Of a stretch of 64,000 bases of DNA, positions 53,701 to 62,600 are shown piece after piece. The translations under genes and the position numbers were made by a program. Within the stretch, counting starts at the first letter, position 1. Every line of letters begins with the position of its first letter. The DNA lies in contig UQHL01000008.1 in assembly GCA_900540805.1 (NCBI GenBank), forward strand, positions 55,504-119,503, read 5' to 3'. The notes under the pieces are model-generated. The model was given only the letters and a program-made list of their open reading frames with translations, ran no database searches and had not been told where the DNA came from. This stretch comes from an uncultured Eubacteriales bacterium. GTDB taxonomy: Bacteria; Bacillota; Clostridia; Christensenellales; Borkfalkiaceae.

Positions 53701-53958
53701 ATGTCCTGCTTCTTCCAGAGCAACGAGCTGATCATATGTGGACTTAATGTCCGCATTGTAAAAACCCACCCACGTGCTGATCATGAAATCGTCTGCGGAG
53801 GTATATTGCCGCAGTTCATTTTTCATTTCCTCGCTAATCGTCGCATACGTATCGTCGGCTTTTGCCCCGAAAGGTACGGCAGACAGCGTTGTCAAAGACA
53901 ACGCTGCCGCCATAGCAACAGAAAGCAATATAGTTAACCGTTTTTTACTTTTAATCAT
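50713..53958 (-). CDS. Large surface protein: putative glycoside hydrolase barrel plus binding domains, GCGSS anchor
   Basis: 1081 residues: signal peptide (to about 34), then a (beta/alpha)8-like region of about 330 residues. An acid/base candidate lies in GYQMGDEPNASLM and an LSFDHYPF strand is present, in the manner of clan-A hydrolases. A small beta domain, a chitobiase-type domain (AEIYYTIDGSFPTVNS), a LamG/keto-hydrolase-like domain (FEVDDTKWKATGGGTWSVQD), an Ig-like domain and three FIVAR-type helical repeats follow. The tail is KSGCGSSLSG, a hydrophobic helix and KVRRKG. Family placement of the catalytic region is uncertain. Its start overlaps the stop of the upstream adhesin gene by four bases. 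Confidence 0.75.
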   Translation of the reverse strand: MIKSKKRLTILLSVAMAAALSLTTLSAVPFGAKADDTYATISEEMKNELRQYTSADDFMISTWVGFYNADIKSTYDQLVALEEAGHTLVLNTDFQLTDIRTTSGYVSNDYEFWKSLDGYANDLNMNYFYRLPYDRGTDTFDADLANSLTLSERCIGYQMGDEPNASLMPTVYAHGRKIAQAQTGRTDKLFVNLFPSYAGSTNLGGSYEDYVSGFVDGVGAENINYLSFDHYPFRNGSDSSEYFSDMEVVRKVAYENGKLRTLAMPQTCTWGAMRETTRGEERWNVYSYLAYGVKALSSFCWVCPGDSDNGGEGFREGVVYRDGTVRNQEKYDFQSNLNWEVRSMGRVLMNLDTVHAYHTLGNVQGVETLPASYIMKPVASDTDFILSYMEAKENSGTSDHIMLFNKSYTQSKTVSFEISQYSGIEGLEYYNPYTGEYEDVDISGGVLTDTFLAGEGKLYRLKGNVNTDLSVEAPQITRAGGIFASGLTTTITAAADAEIYYTIDGSFPTVNSVRYNGETLRFGGEGAKSYLLRAVAYKNGVYSDVTEEQYFIMPDGVATFEVDDTKWKATGGGTWSVQDGVYKQTGTPSDWNPSYTYTAETFGNFWIEADLKIASDTSGGGYVGFGLRKTRIDSVQDNYMQGFYVGIDTDGVVFLYTGAGSAQSTQVVREAPSGISLKNGVKLAVLCYDKNIYGYVNGSLIFSYSDVNFDLGAGYVSLQSCAIKTDFSNLRIIDMDDGAFNVGEREEAITGALYDTKMAVDKFTLYNDVIAMLPKTVSAIDTAGYAHELAVTWSCSDYDKNTEGAYFFTGILELPASGKLLNLYDIQPKLIVSVNYLNNYVEINRLIALAESLDEEEFTAESWAKMYSLYLAAKEIAMDKSLSQNAVDVGSFQLEDAINALERAGIIKTVLNAQLERARAVVASEYTAASYEVLKNAISYAEQVLATGLSTQEELDGAANMLANARTALKKLGNISALNNAIASAEQANIAGKTASSVKNLQDAIAYAKALAEKQDVSQEEVETAVAELEAAVSGLRVQSEPVTPTEKSGCGSSLSGTSSLMLAVILISFGIVFVKVRRKG

Positions 53959-56900
53959 TGAATGTTGTTTTCCTTTCTCTTTTTAAGGCACAGAGCGCAG
54001 GCTCCCGCCGCAAGTACAAACGCTACGGCAGAACCCGATCCTGCCATCGAAGATCCGCAGCCGCCCGACACTTTGTTGTTATCGAGCGCGCTCTGCAAGG
54101 CCGCGACGGCTTCGTCCACTTCGGTTTGCGTGGCGTCGGCTTTATCCAAAACCTCCTGCGCGGCGTTGATGGCGTTCGCAAGGTCTTCGCCGATCTCCTT
54201 TTCTGCCTTCGCCTTAGCCACCAGATCGGTCAGAGCGGTTTTGTCGCCGATTTTCACCAGACCGTCGATAGCAGTCTGCAACGCCGCCTTCGCCGCATCG
54301 ATTTCCGCCTGGGACTTGCCGCCTGCCGCCGCGGTATTTGCCGCGTTCAGAGCTTCGGTATATGCCTTCCAGCTCGCCGCCGTATAGTTGCTCTGTGCTT
54401 CTACTTTGGTCGCGATCAATGCGTTGAGCTCGGTCGCGTCGCCCACTGCAACGAGCTTCTCCTTCGCTTCGTCAAACGCCGCCTTTGCCGCGTCGAACGC
54501 TTCTTTCGTAACTTCCGCTCCGCCTACGGCGTCCTCCGTCGTGCCGAGAATCGCTTTGATCCCCGCATAAGAATCTGCCGTATATTTGTTCTCGTCCGCG
54601 CGAATCTTCGCCACTTCGGCAAGCAAAGCGTCTACATCCGCCTGTGCAGCCTTCTGAACAAATCCGTCGATCGCCGTTTCAATCGCCGCTTCCGCAGCGT
54701 CCGCCTGAGCCTGCGCAGTGTTGGAATTATCGTCGATAATGCCCTTTGCCGTTGCCATCGCTTCCAGATAATCCGACCAGCTCTGCTGCGTGTACGTCGA
54801 GGAGGTCGATTCCGTGCCGTAAGCCGTCTTGGCCGCTTCATACGCCGCCGAGAGGTCGGTCGTGTCCGCACGCAGAACAAGTGCTGCCGCAGCCGCTTCG
54901 AGTTCCTCCTTCGCCCTGTCTACCTCCGCCTGCGTAGCGACGGAATTGTCGTTCACGAACGCCTGAGCGGTCTCTTTCGCCTCGGCAAACGCGCTCCAGG
55001 TGGAAGTCGTATATTGATTTTCCTTTTTATCGGTGTGCTTTGTAAGTTCCGCGGAAAGCTCGGTTACGTCTGCGCGCGCCGCCAAAGCGTTCATGGCGGC
55101 TGTAAGGTCGTCATTCGCTTTGTCTACTTCCCTCTGCGTTTTAAGAGTTGCGTTTTTCACCGTCTCCGCCGCGGTTTTCGCCTGCGTAAACGCGTTCCAG
55201 GTAGAAGCCGTGTAATCCGTTTCCTGCTTCGTTGCCGCCGTTTCCAGCGTCGCGCCGAGCGTAGTCAGATTTGCAGGTACCTCCACCGTAACGACCACCG
55301 TTGCAACGCCGTACGCATCTACGGGCAAACCTTCTGTCGAGTCGGGCGTGAAGGTGAACGCATAGTCCCCCGCCGTATAGCCGTCAAATCCTTCGGGCGC
55401 GCTCCACGTGCCGGCAACGTTGCTGTGCTCTTGGCCGTCGGAACCGACAAGGGTTACCTTTTCAGGAAGATTTTCCGTAATGCTATTTGCAGAGGAACCG
55501 TTTGCAACGGATTCCAATGTAATCGCCTCGCCGAACGCGTCGTTTACGGAGGTTACATACGCCTGCAAGGCGGGCGCGGGTTTAATGGAAGAAGCGGTCA
55601 TCGCGGCAACTTCCGCCAGATTCGTACCGATAAAATGTTCCTTTATCTGACCGTTTTCAAGTGTTTCATAATCCGACGTAATCGCATTGAAGGTATTTGT
55701 GTCAATATTTTTCGACTCACCCTCTGCGGGCACGTTATGCGTCCAGTAGCGCGCGTCGCTCACAGCCCAGCCCGTCGCGCGCATATACCGTGCGTTCACG
55801 GCTTCGGAAAGTTTAAGCTCTTTATTGTTTCCAGCCCAATTTGCACCGACGTTCGCTCCCTCCGTTACCGCGGCAAGCTTCGCGTCGTCGCAGTATACGG
55901 TGACGACTCCCGTCGTAAACATCGGGTCGTTGGAAAGCTGAATACAAACGCCTCTGGTGTCCCCGCTAAAAGCTACATGCACGGATTCTATGTCTTTGCT
56001 TTCTCCGAAATCCACGACCGTCCAGAAATATTCCTTCATTTCCCAAAGGTTTTCCCCTCCGCCGCTTTCTGTGGTTACGCCGGTTCCGTATATGTTTTCA
56101 CCGGTCGTGGAAGAGCCGGGAATCTTATTTTGCCAATCCGCATTCATGATCGACAAACCACCTTCATTGAAATCCCCGTTTACGGCGTTGGAAAAGCTCT
56201 GACCGTCCTTGAATATTCCAGTTCTTTCCGTCAGATTGCCTCTTGAGCCTGATCCTGTCAGTTCGATTCCCATTTTATTGGCAGCCGAAGCATCGACTCT
56301 GTAAAATTTAACGGATTGATTCAGCGCGGCGTTCTGCGTCTCCGTCGGCACCATTGCAGCGACTTCCGCCAGATTCGTAGCGTAGAAATGCTCTTTTATT
56401 ACCGCACCCTCTGTTTCCGTTGCTTCGGTAACTGTTTCGTAATCGTCAGAAATCGGATAAAAGGTGTTGGTTTCCGTGCTTTCCGTTCCGCCTTCCTCTT
56501 CCGGGGGCACATTATGCGTCCAATAACGCGAATCGTCTACCGACCAGCCCGTCACGCGGATATACTGCGCTTTCACAGGCTCGGCAAGCGCAAGCACCTT
56601 ATTGTTGCCCGTCCAATTCCCGTCGACGTTCGCCCCTGCCGTTGTGTCGGCAAGATCCGACGCATCGCAATATACGGTGGTAACGTTCTCCGAGAAATTC
56701 TCATCGGTGGAAAGCTGAATGCATACTCCCCTATGCGAATGACCGGTATAAAAAGCAATCTGCACGGAACCGATCTCTTTGACCGCGCCGAAATCCACGA
56801 CCGTCCAGAAATACTCCTTCATGTCCCACAAATTTTCGGGGGTTACTCCGTCTCCCTTGGTTACGCCTGTTCCGTACACGTGATTATCGTTCGGGATCTT

Positions 56901-58106
56901 ATCCTGATATTCCTGATTTCTGAAAGACAAAGGAGCGTCACCGAAATTGCCGTCTACCGCCGAAGAAACGCTCTGTCCGTCCTTAAATGAGGAACTCGTC
57001 AGTTCGTCGCCCATTTTGTTGGCAGCCGAAGTATCGACTTTATAAAATTTTACGGAACGCCCCAGAGCAACGTTCGGATTGCCCACAAAACCATGGGCAA
57101 ACGTGCCGTACGTGGGAAGCCCCATCGTGCCGTTCACTTTCGCCGCCGCGCGGATCACGCAGGCGTTGGAGAGGTCTGCCGTGTCGATTTCGCCCGTGTA
57201 CTTCGTAGATTTATCCGTAGGAACGGAGCCGTCGGTCGTGTAATAAATTTCCGCATTCGCGTCCGCGGAGGAAAGAGTGACCTTTGCCGCTTCGCTGAAC
57301 GTACCGCCCGCAGAGGAGAAAGTGACGGGAGCTACCGACTCGGGCCCCGCGGTGCCTGCGGTTTCGTAAGCGAACATCTGAATTTCGCCGAATTGCGTAT
57401 ATCCCTGACGCTTACCGTTTCCAAACGCATCGCCGGTAACACGAATGTATCGCGCCATAACAGGTGCGAAATTGAACGTTCTGCCGCTATTTAAAACGTT
57501 CATAAGCGTTCCGCCCTTTATCGACTCGGTATAAACGTCGGAAAAGTCCCCCGTAACCACGTCGCCGTAGCCCAAACTGCCGTCGACGTCGTTACTGTAC
57601 ACCGTAATGGGATTTTCGAAGTTCTCCGTCGCAGAAAGCTGAATTAAAAGGTCCGACGTACCCCAGTCGTGCACCAAATCCACACACACGCTATGTACGG
57701 CGTATTGCGCTCCTGCGTCAAGCACAAACCAGCCCAAGCCTCTCCCGTCGTTTCCGCCGTTGAATCCGGCGATGCCGGCGCCGTTAAAGGAGCCGAATAC
57801 CCCGTCGGTAAGTTCCGAAATCCAACCCGCTTTTTCCGTGCCCCCGTTATTGTTATTGCCCAGGATCTTTGTGACTTCGGCACCCATTTTGTTTGTCGCC
57901 GTCGTGTCGATGGCATAAGCCTTTGCGGTTTTGTCCAAAACAACGTTCCGGCTTGCATACGTAAAGGCCGTTTCGGTCGTGTTGGTCGCGCTCGAAGTCT
58001 CCGCTATACCTGCAGGTACAGGCAGAGCATTCGTCAGCATACCCAGCGCCATCGTAGCGGCAACCAGCATGCCAAGCCATTTGTTTGCGGTTTTATTCTT
58101 GACCAT
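53955..58106 (-). CDS. Giant discoidin/FIVAR surface adhesin with GCGSS anchor
   Basis: 1383 residues. A signal peptide is followed by discoidin (F5/8 C) domain 1 (about 45-255), a chitobiase-like domain (AEIYYTTDGSVPTDKS, about 260-340), then two near-identical discoidin domains (about 345-600 and 600-860; each with MKEYFWTVVDFG, RGVCIQLS and RYWTHNVP). An Ig-like strand region and about six FIVAR helical repeats (YTASTWNAFTQAKTAAE pattern) follow, then SGGCGSSMAG, a hydrophobic helix and LKKRKENNIQ. Discoidin domains bind galactose-type and other sugars; FIVAR repeats act as stalks. It is the first gene of the long operon and lies next to the AraC regulator. Confidence 0.85.
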   Translation of the reverse strand: MVKNKTANKWLGMLVAATMALGMLTNALPVPAGIAETSSATNTTETAFTYASRNVVLDKTAKAYAIDTTATNKMGAEVTKILGNNNNGGTEKAGWISELTDGVFGSFNGAGIAGFNGGNDGRGLGWFVLDAGAQYAVHSVCVDLVHDWGTSDLLIQLSATENFENPITVYSNDVDGSLGYGDVVTGDFSDVYTESIKGGTLMNVLNSGRTFNFAPVMARYIRVTGDAFGNGKRQGYTQFGEIQMFAYETAGTAGPESVAPVTFSSAGGTFSEAAKVTLSSADANAEIYYTTDGSVPTDKSTKYTGEIDTADLSNACVIRAAAKVNGTMGLPTYGTFAHGFVGNPNVALGRSVKFYKVDTSAANKMGDELTSSSFKDGQSVSSAVDGNFGDAPLSFRNQEYQDKIPNDNHVYGTGVTKGDGVTPENLWDMKEYFWTVVDFGAVKEIGSVQIAFYTGHSHRGVCIQLSTDENFSENVTTVYCDASDLADTTAGANVDGNWTGNNKVLALAEPVKAQYIRVTGWSVDDSRYWTHNVPPEEEGGTESTETNTFYPISDDYETVTEATETEGAVIKEHFYATNLAEVAAMVPTETQNAALNQSVKFYRVDASAANKMGIELTGSGSRGNLTERTGIFKDGQSFSNAVNGDFNEGGLSIMNADWQNKIPGSSTTGENIYGTGVTTESGGGENLWEMKEYFWTVVDFGESKDIESVHVAFSGDTRGVCIQLSNDPMFTTGVVTVYCDDAKLAAVTEGANVGANWAGNNKELKLSEAVNARYMRATGWAVSDARYWTHNVPAEGESKNIDTNTFNAITSDYETLENGQIKEHFIGTNLAEVAAMTASSIKPAPALQAYVTSVNDAFGEAITLESVANGSSANSITENLPEKVTLVGSDGQEHSNVAGTWSAPEGFDGYTAGDYAFTFTPDSTEGLPVDAYGVATVVVTVEVPANLTTLGATLETAATKQETDYTASTWNAFTQAKTAAETVKNATLKTQREVDKANDDLTAAMNALAARADVTELSAELTKHTDKKENQYTTSTWSAFAEAKETAQAFVNDNSVATQAEVDRAKEELEAAAAALVLRADTTDLSAAYEAAKTAYGTESTSSTYTQQSWSDYLEAMATAKGIIDDNSNTAQAQADAAEAAIETAIDGFVQKAAQADVDALLAEVAKIRADENKYTADSYAGIKAILGTTEDAVGGAEVTKEAFDAAKAAFDEAKEKLVAVGDATELNALIATKVEAQSNYTAASWKAYTEALNAANTAAAGGKSQAEIDAAKAALQTAIDGLVKIGDKTALTDLVAKAKAEKEIGEDLANAINAAQEVLDKADATQTEVDEAVAALQSALDNNKVSGGCGSSMAGSGSAVAFVLAAGACALCLKKRKENNIQ
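55640..57080 (-). repeat. Tandem duplication encoding discoidin domains 2 and 3
   Basis: Matching landmarks recur 783 bp apart. For example, the block beginning CACGACCGTCCAGAAATA occurs at about 56013 and again (CACGACCGTCCAGAAATAC) at about 56796, with the flanking codons also conserved. Coordinates mark the approximate extent of the two units. Confidence 0.7.
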
Positions 58107-58205
58107 AAAACCATCTTCCTCCTACTATAAATTTCAAGTGAAAATACCACTTGTGCTATATAAAAATTTTAACTCATTTTTACCTTAATTGTAAATAGAA
58201 AAAAT

Positions 58206-58234
58206 TTACACATATATCGAAATTTTTTACACGA
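58206..58234 (-). promoter_or_regulatory. Candidate AraC-type operator (two half-sites 21 bp apart)
   Basis: TTTACACA at 58206-58213 and TTTACACG at 58227-58234 are direct repeats with exactly 21-bp offset, each preceded by an A/T tract. Two turns of helix between half-sites is typical of AraC-family activators. The site is about 100-130 bp upstream of the adhesin ATG. Confidence 0.5.
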
Positions 58235-58261
58235 GCCGGCGGCAAAATAAAAAATAAATTA

Positions 58262-58290
58262 TTGACAAAAGCAATCGTTTCGTGTATAAT
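58262..58290 (+). promoter_or_regulatory. Promoter of the AraC regulator gene
   Basis: TTGACA (58262-58267), a 17-bp spacer, TATAAT (58285-58290): a perfect consensus on the plus strand, about 85 bp before the ATG. Confidence 0.85.
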
Positions 58291-58377
58291 ATAGTTATAA
58301 ATCAGGTGATTTTAGGTTATAATCTATCCCTATAACAATTAAGTCCCGCTTTCTTTTTGCGGGAGCAGAAATAAGTC

Positions 58378-59442
58378 ATGATGAAAAATATTGTAGAAAC
58401 GCTTTCTAAAAAATCGTCGAGTTTTTACTATTACCACCTCGACAGCACGGAATATTCCCAACTTACAATATACGATTGCGGATACGAAAAATTTTCGAGC
58501 CGTCTGAAAGTGATCCGTGACAAATATCCTTTTTTTCTGATGCACTGCGTTTTGTCGGGCAGCGGAACGTTGAAATTGTCCGAAAAGGAATTTAAGGTTT
58601 CCGGCGGGGACATTTTTATAATTCCGGAGGGAGTAAAAACAGAGTACTTTCAGGACGTTTCCGACCCGTGGAGTTATATCTACATCAATTTCAACGGTTC
58701 GGCGGCGATACAATTCTGCAATCAAAGCGGATTTTCTGCCGACTCCCCATGTTATACCTTCAACAATCCCGAACTGCAGGATAAATTTTTCAAATTAGTA
58801 AATGCCAAGATTCAGCAAAAAAATATATTTTACGTCTATTCCGTCTTGTTTGACATCATGGCGAGTATTATAAAAGAACGTTATCCCGATCAGGACAATA
58901 AAGCGGCGCCCGATTCCGAGTATCTGAACGCCGCTCTCAAATATATCGAAAAAAACTACTTTCGTCCCAAGCTGTCTCTGCAAGACATCGCCGAAACTCT
59001 ACATTTAAATCCCTCCTATTTTTCACGCCTGTTTCACCAAATAACAGGATCGCCGTTTCTGAAATATCTCACATTATACCGGATTCAGAAAAGTACCGCT
59101 CTTCTGACCGGCTCAAATCTGACGATAAAGGAAATTGCAAACGCCGTAGGTTTTGAAGATTCACTTTATTTTTCCAGCATCTTCAAAAAGTACCGGCTGA
59201 TGTCACCAAGCGATTACCGGCTGAAAAATAGTCAGAAAAAGATAGATTCTCCTCCCCCCCCCCGAATTTTGCTAAATAATCAACATTTTTATCGAGTTTA
59301 CACGATATTTGCAAAGATTATTTACGAACAAAAGAGGCTTCACGATATATTCGTGAAGCCTCTTTTGTTTAATCTTCTTGATCTTTTACTATATATTTAC
59401 CCCGACTCAAATACCAGCCTTCCTAAACAATCTGCAATTTGA
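58378..59442 (+). CDS. AraC-family regulator with cupin-like sensor; 3' end disturbed by a C10 tract
   Basis: The N-terminal cupin-like sugar-sensing domain (VLSGSGTLKLSEKEFKVSGG, IIPEGVKTEYF) spans about 20-110. The two-HTH AraC domain (LSLQDIAETLHLNPSYFSRL, IKEIANAVGFEDSLYFSSIF) ends near residue 285 with MSPSDYRLKN. After that a run of ten C (59254-59263) leads into a 60-residue extension that reads straight through a transcription terminator, so the extension is unlikely to be real. With one C more or fewer the protein would stop within five codons (near 59275-59279). It is divergent from the glycan operon and is the likely activator of it. Confidence 0.88.
   Translation: MMKNIVETLSKKSSSFYYYHLDSTEYSQLTIYDCGYEKFSSRLKVIRDKYPFFLMHCVLSGSGTLKLSEKEFKVSGGDIFIIPEGVKTEYFQDVSDPWSYIYINFNGSAAIQFCNQSGFSADSPCYTFNNPELQDKFFKLVNAKIQQKNIFYVYSVLFDIMASIIKERYPDQDNKAAPDSEYLNAALKYIEKNYFRPKLSLQDIAETLHLNPSYFSRLFHQITGSPFLKYLTLYRIQKSTALLTGSNLTIKEIANAVGFEDSLYFSSIFKKYRLMSPSDYRLKNSQKKIDSPPPPRILLNNQHFYRVYTIFAKIIYEQKRLHDIFVKPLLFNLLDLLLYIYPDSNTSLPKQSAI
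59254..59263 (+). repeat. C10 homopolymer at the 3' end of the AraC gene
   Basis: Ten C in a row at codon 293. Length changes here switch the reading frame of the last codons. It may be slippage-prone or a base-calling error. Confidence 0.85.
59331..59365. terminator. Terminator of the AraC gene
   Basis: A perfect 15-bp stem (AAAGAGGCTTCACGA / TCGTGAAGCCTCTTT) with a five-base loop, with T-rich 3' flanks on both strands. It lies inside the apparent 3' extension of the AraC frame. Confidence 0.85.
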
Positions 59443-59594
59443 TGCCTCATATTATGATTTTATCCCAAATAATCTTTCTTTTCTGCCAGTAAAATACTTC
59501 TCGTGGGGAATTCACATTCACCTGTCATGATGACAGGTCCCACCTTTCACCGCTCGGGCAGACGAATCCCTTGTGAGTATAAGGATAAAAAATC
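59443..59594. other. Gap between convergent genes; possible structured segment
   Basis: No gene. The stretch 59508-59580 is richer in G+C than its surroundings and contains CCTGTCA / TGACAGG around TGA plus possible longer pairings. I do not recognise a known RNA family. Confidence 0.3.
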
Positions 59595-59632
59595 GAGCGG
59601 AAAGGGCTGCAAGTTTACAGCCCTTTCGCTCT
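59595..59632 (-). terminator. Terminator of the Ig-like surface protein gene
   Basis: GAGCG-AAAGGGCTG paired with CAGCCCTTT-CGCTC, followed on the minus strand by GATTTTTTAT. It begins seven bases after the stop codon. Confidence 0.85.
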
Positions 59633-59638
59633 TTTCAT

Positions 59639-62600
59639 TTATAATATTTCTCTCTTTTTGAGAATAACCGCTGCTGAACCGGCAATTACGGCAAGCCCGC
59701 CTATGACAATCAAGGCAATCCACCAACGACTCGCACTCTTTTCAATTTCAAAGGCATACCGCGTGCTATTGCCGCACGCATCGGTTACAACTACCTCATA
59801 GCGTCCTGTATCTACAAGCGTATCCCCGAGTTTGTATGCAATCTCCTCTCCGTCCCTATATACCTGTACGGCCGCGGGTTCGGAAAGGTCGGAAATTACC
59901 ACCCCGTCCTTTGTCACGCCTCCGTTATCCACACCTTTTAACGTAACCGTCGGGGCGGTTCCGTCCACTTCCACGCTAAACGGATAGGCAATGCCGTTGA
60001 CGACAACTTCCACCTCATATTCCCCGTCTGTTTTCAGTTCGAGCATCCCATGGTTGAGTTGAATCTCATCCCCGTTCACGGTCATTTTGTCGAGGCCTTC
60101 GACGTCGCTGAAATCGTGCACAAATTCTTTCACGAGCGATCGGACGATCTCAAACGAAATCTCCGTCCTGTTGCCGAGCCGGTCTGTTATCGTAAGCACA
60201 TACCTCGCAGGCTCCGTGATAGCGTCCCCGAGCGTATAGTCTATCGCCTCGCCGTTCCCGGTAAGACATACCGACACGCTTTCGCCCGCCGTTACGGTAA
60301 CCGAGTTAGCAAGCCCCTTATCATTCACATTGACGGCATAGTTCACGGTTTTATCAATTCCAAACGCCACAACCGTTTCATTGCCCGCGCAATCCCGTAC
60401 AACGACTCGGTATTCTCCGTCCGTCGAAACGATTGATCCGGACAGGTATTCTCCGAGCGAAGTCCCGTTTCTGAACAGCTCGGCGTGCTCTTCTTCCTCA
60501 AATACCACACAAACGTCGCCGTTGACCGTTTCTCCGTTCTCCGCGCCTTGTAACGAGGCTTCGGGCACCAACGTATCAATGGTAAAGATATAACCGGCCT
60601 CGTAACCGTCAAAATTTTCAAAGGTAAGCGTATATACACCATCCTCAGTCAGTTCCTGTCCGCTCGCGTAAAGAATCTTTGTTCCGTCCTTTTCGAGCAA
60701 TACCGTCGCCTCGTCCGTCCAGACAAATTTCACGGGCGCGTTCGTGTATCCGCCGTTCTCTACACCGATAAGCATGCCTTCGGGCGCGGGCTGGACGTAA
60801 TCGAGCTGTACGACAATCGCGTCGATTCCCGTACGAAACCGGTCGGTCACCACTACTTTGTACAGCGCGCTTGTTCTGAACGCATACGCAAGGGTATCTG
60901 CAGAAATCACGTGTCCGTAATCGTCCTGCATAGTTTCGCTCCACGTCTTTCCACCGTCGAAGGATTTGAATATTTCAATTGTCTGAATCCCGCCTTTGTC
61001 GTCCTCGCTCGGGGAGATCACTATCTCGAGTTTTTTTTCCGCCTCATTCTCTGTCAGACTCACTTCGGGTGCTGCGAGAGAGATGACCAGCGTGAATGCT
61101 TCCGATACTCCGTAATGGTTCACCGCCGTTACGGTATATGTTCCGCTTTCGGTAAGTTCGCAGGTTTCTCCGAGACTGAACCGTCCAAGCAGTCCGCCCG
61201 CTCCGTCAAACACGGAAAACATCGCCATTTCGTCGTAAGAATCCCGGATAGATACCTTTACCGATTCTTTGAGATAATAGGTTCTGTCGTAAGAGACGGG
61301 ATTGGTACTGCCTTTTCCCGCCGAATACAGGATTTCAGGTGTGCTTCGGATAACCGTAAGAGAATAATCGCAGGTATTTCCCCATTCGTCGCACACGGTG
61401 AGCAAAGCATTCCCTTCTGCATTATACACACTGCCGATGAACTGCTCGCCGTCAATCAGGCATACGAGATTCTCGCCCAGCCGTACAGCGTCTGCAAGAA
61501 TTCTTCGGTCTGTCGAATAAGAGTACAGATTTTCTCCCGCCGCGGCAGGCGCAGGCTCTTTCTCCCAATAATAATAGCTGCAAATACCGATTCTCGCATA
61601 CCCGGCGATCACTTCGTTCAGCCGTTCCCGTGTAAAATATGCCGTCCTCTCGTCAGGGCTGCCGCTTTTTTTATAGATATAATATATCCCGTTTTTAGCG
61701 TTCGCGCTGTCGATGGCGTCCATTGCAATCCCCGTATCCCAGGTCAAGGAGTTCCATTCGCCCGTGCGTACAGAACTATTTTCTCTTTTCTTTGCAAACG
61801 CCAGCGCGCTTTCATACGTCGAGAAGGAATAAGTGTTTCCCGCTGCGTCACAAGCCTCGTAGTATTCCTTTTGCAGGGTTTCGGTAAACACGTTGCGCTT
61901 GACCGAGCTGAATCCGCTCGTCCAGACATTGCCTGCCGCATCGGTCACGATTACCTCATACATGCCCGTGTCAATGGTATAAATCGTCTGACCTTTTTCG
62001 TAAGGTTTTCCGTTGACCGTCACGCTGACAACGGGCGCAAACGCGTCGGGTGCTACGTTCTCCCAAGACAGCGTGACATCTCCGTCCGTGCATCCGCCTT
62101 TCACGTTCTGCAAATCCGCTGTTTTTAACGTTCTGTCAATGACTACGGTATAATAGCCCGTGGATACCGAGCTTTCGGAAAGGCCGTAGAAAGTGTATTT
62201 TCCCGCTTTATAATACTCTGCACCCGGCAGGTATTCCGTAAACGTATCCGTCCCGGGGAGTTTCACGAAACATTCTTTTCCGTTACTCTCGAACCGGATA
62301 TGCCCGCCGTTGGTATAGCCGTTGTTCCCGATGGGCGTATCGTCCACATACAGCTGTGCAGACGGAATCGCCCGCGACAGCGTAAGCGTACATGCTCCCG
62401 AGCTCCGACCGCTCAGATCCTTCGCGTAAAAGCTGTATTCGCCCTCTTCCGCCAAATGCGTGCCCGGTACATAAGCTTCGTACTTGTTCGCATTCGGTTT
62501 TTTCACGTAACATTCCATAATCCCTATGGCGTCATATGCCTCGAAAGCTATATACTCTGCATTTGTTGCGCTTCCATTGGGAATACCCGTCCCGCCGGCG

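Larger units (their letters stand above)
58107..58377. promoter_or_regulatory. Divergent control region between the adhesin operon and the AraC regulator
   Basis: Holds the regulator promoter (58262-58290), a pair of direct repeats (58206-58234), an inverted repeat CAAGTG / CACTTG (58135-58153) close to the adhesin start, and a weak minus-strand promoter (TTTACA, 17 bp, TTAAAA). A small CCCGC / GCGGG hairpin (about 58344-58362) precedes the regulator start. Confidence 0.55.

Noticed and set aside
59278..59442. C-terminal extension of the AraC regulator as a real domain
   Set aside because: It is encoded through a strong terminator hairpin and depends on one length of a C tract.
59508..59580. 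Riboswitch or known structured RNA between the convergent genes
   Set aside because: No family-specific conserved core could be recognised and neither neighbouring gene has it as a leader.
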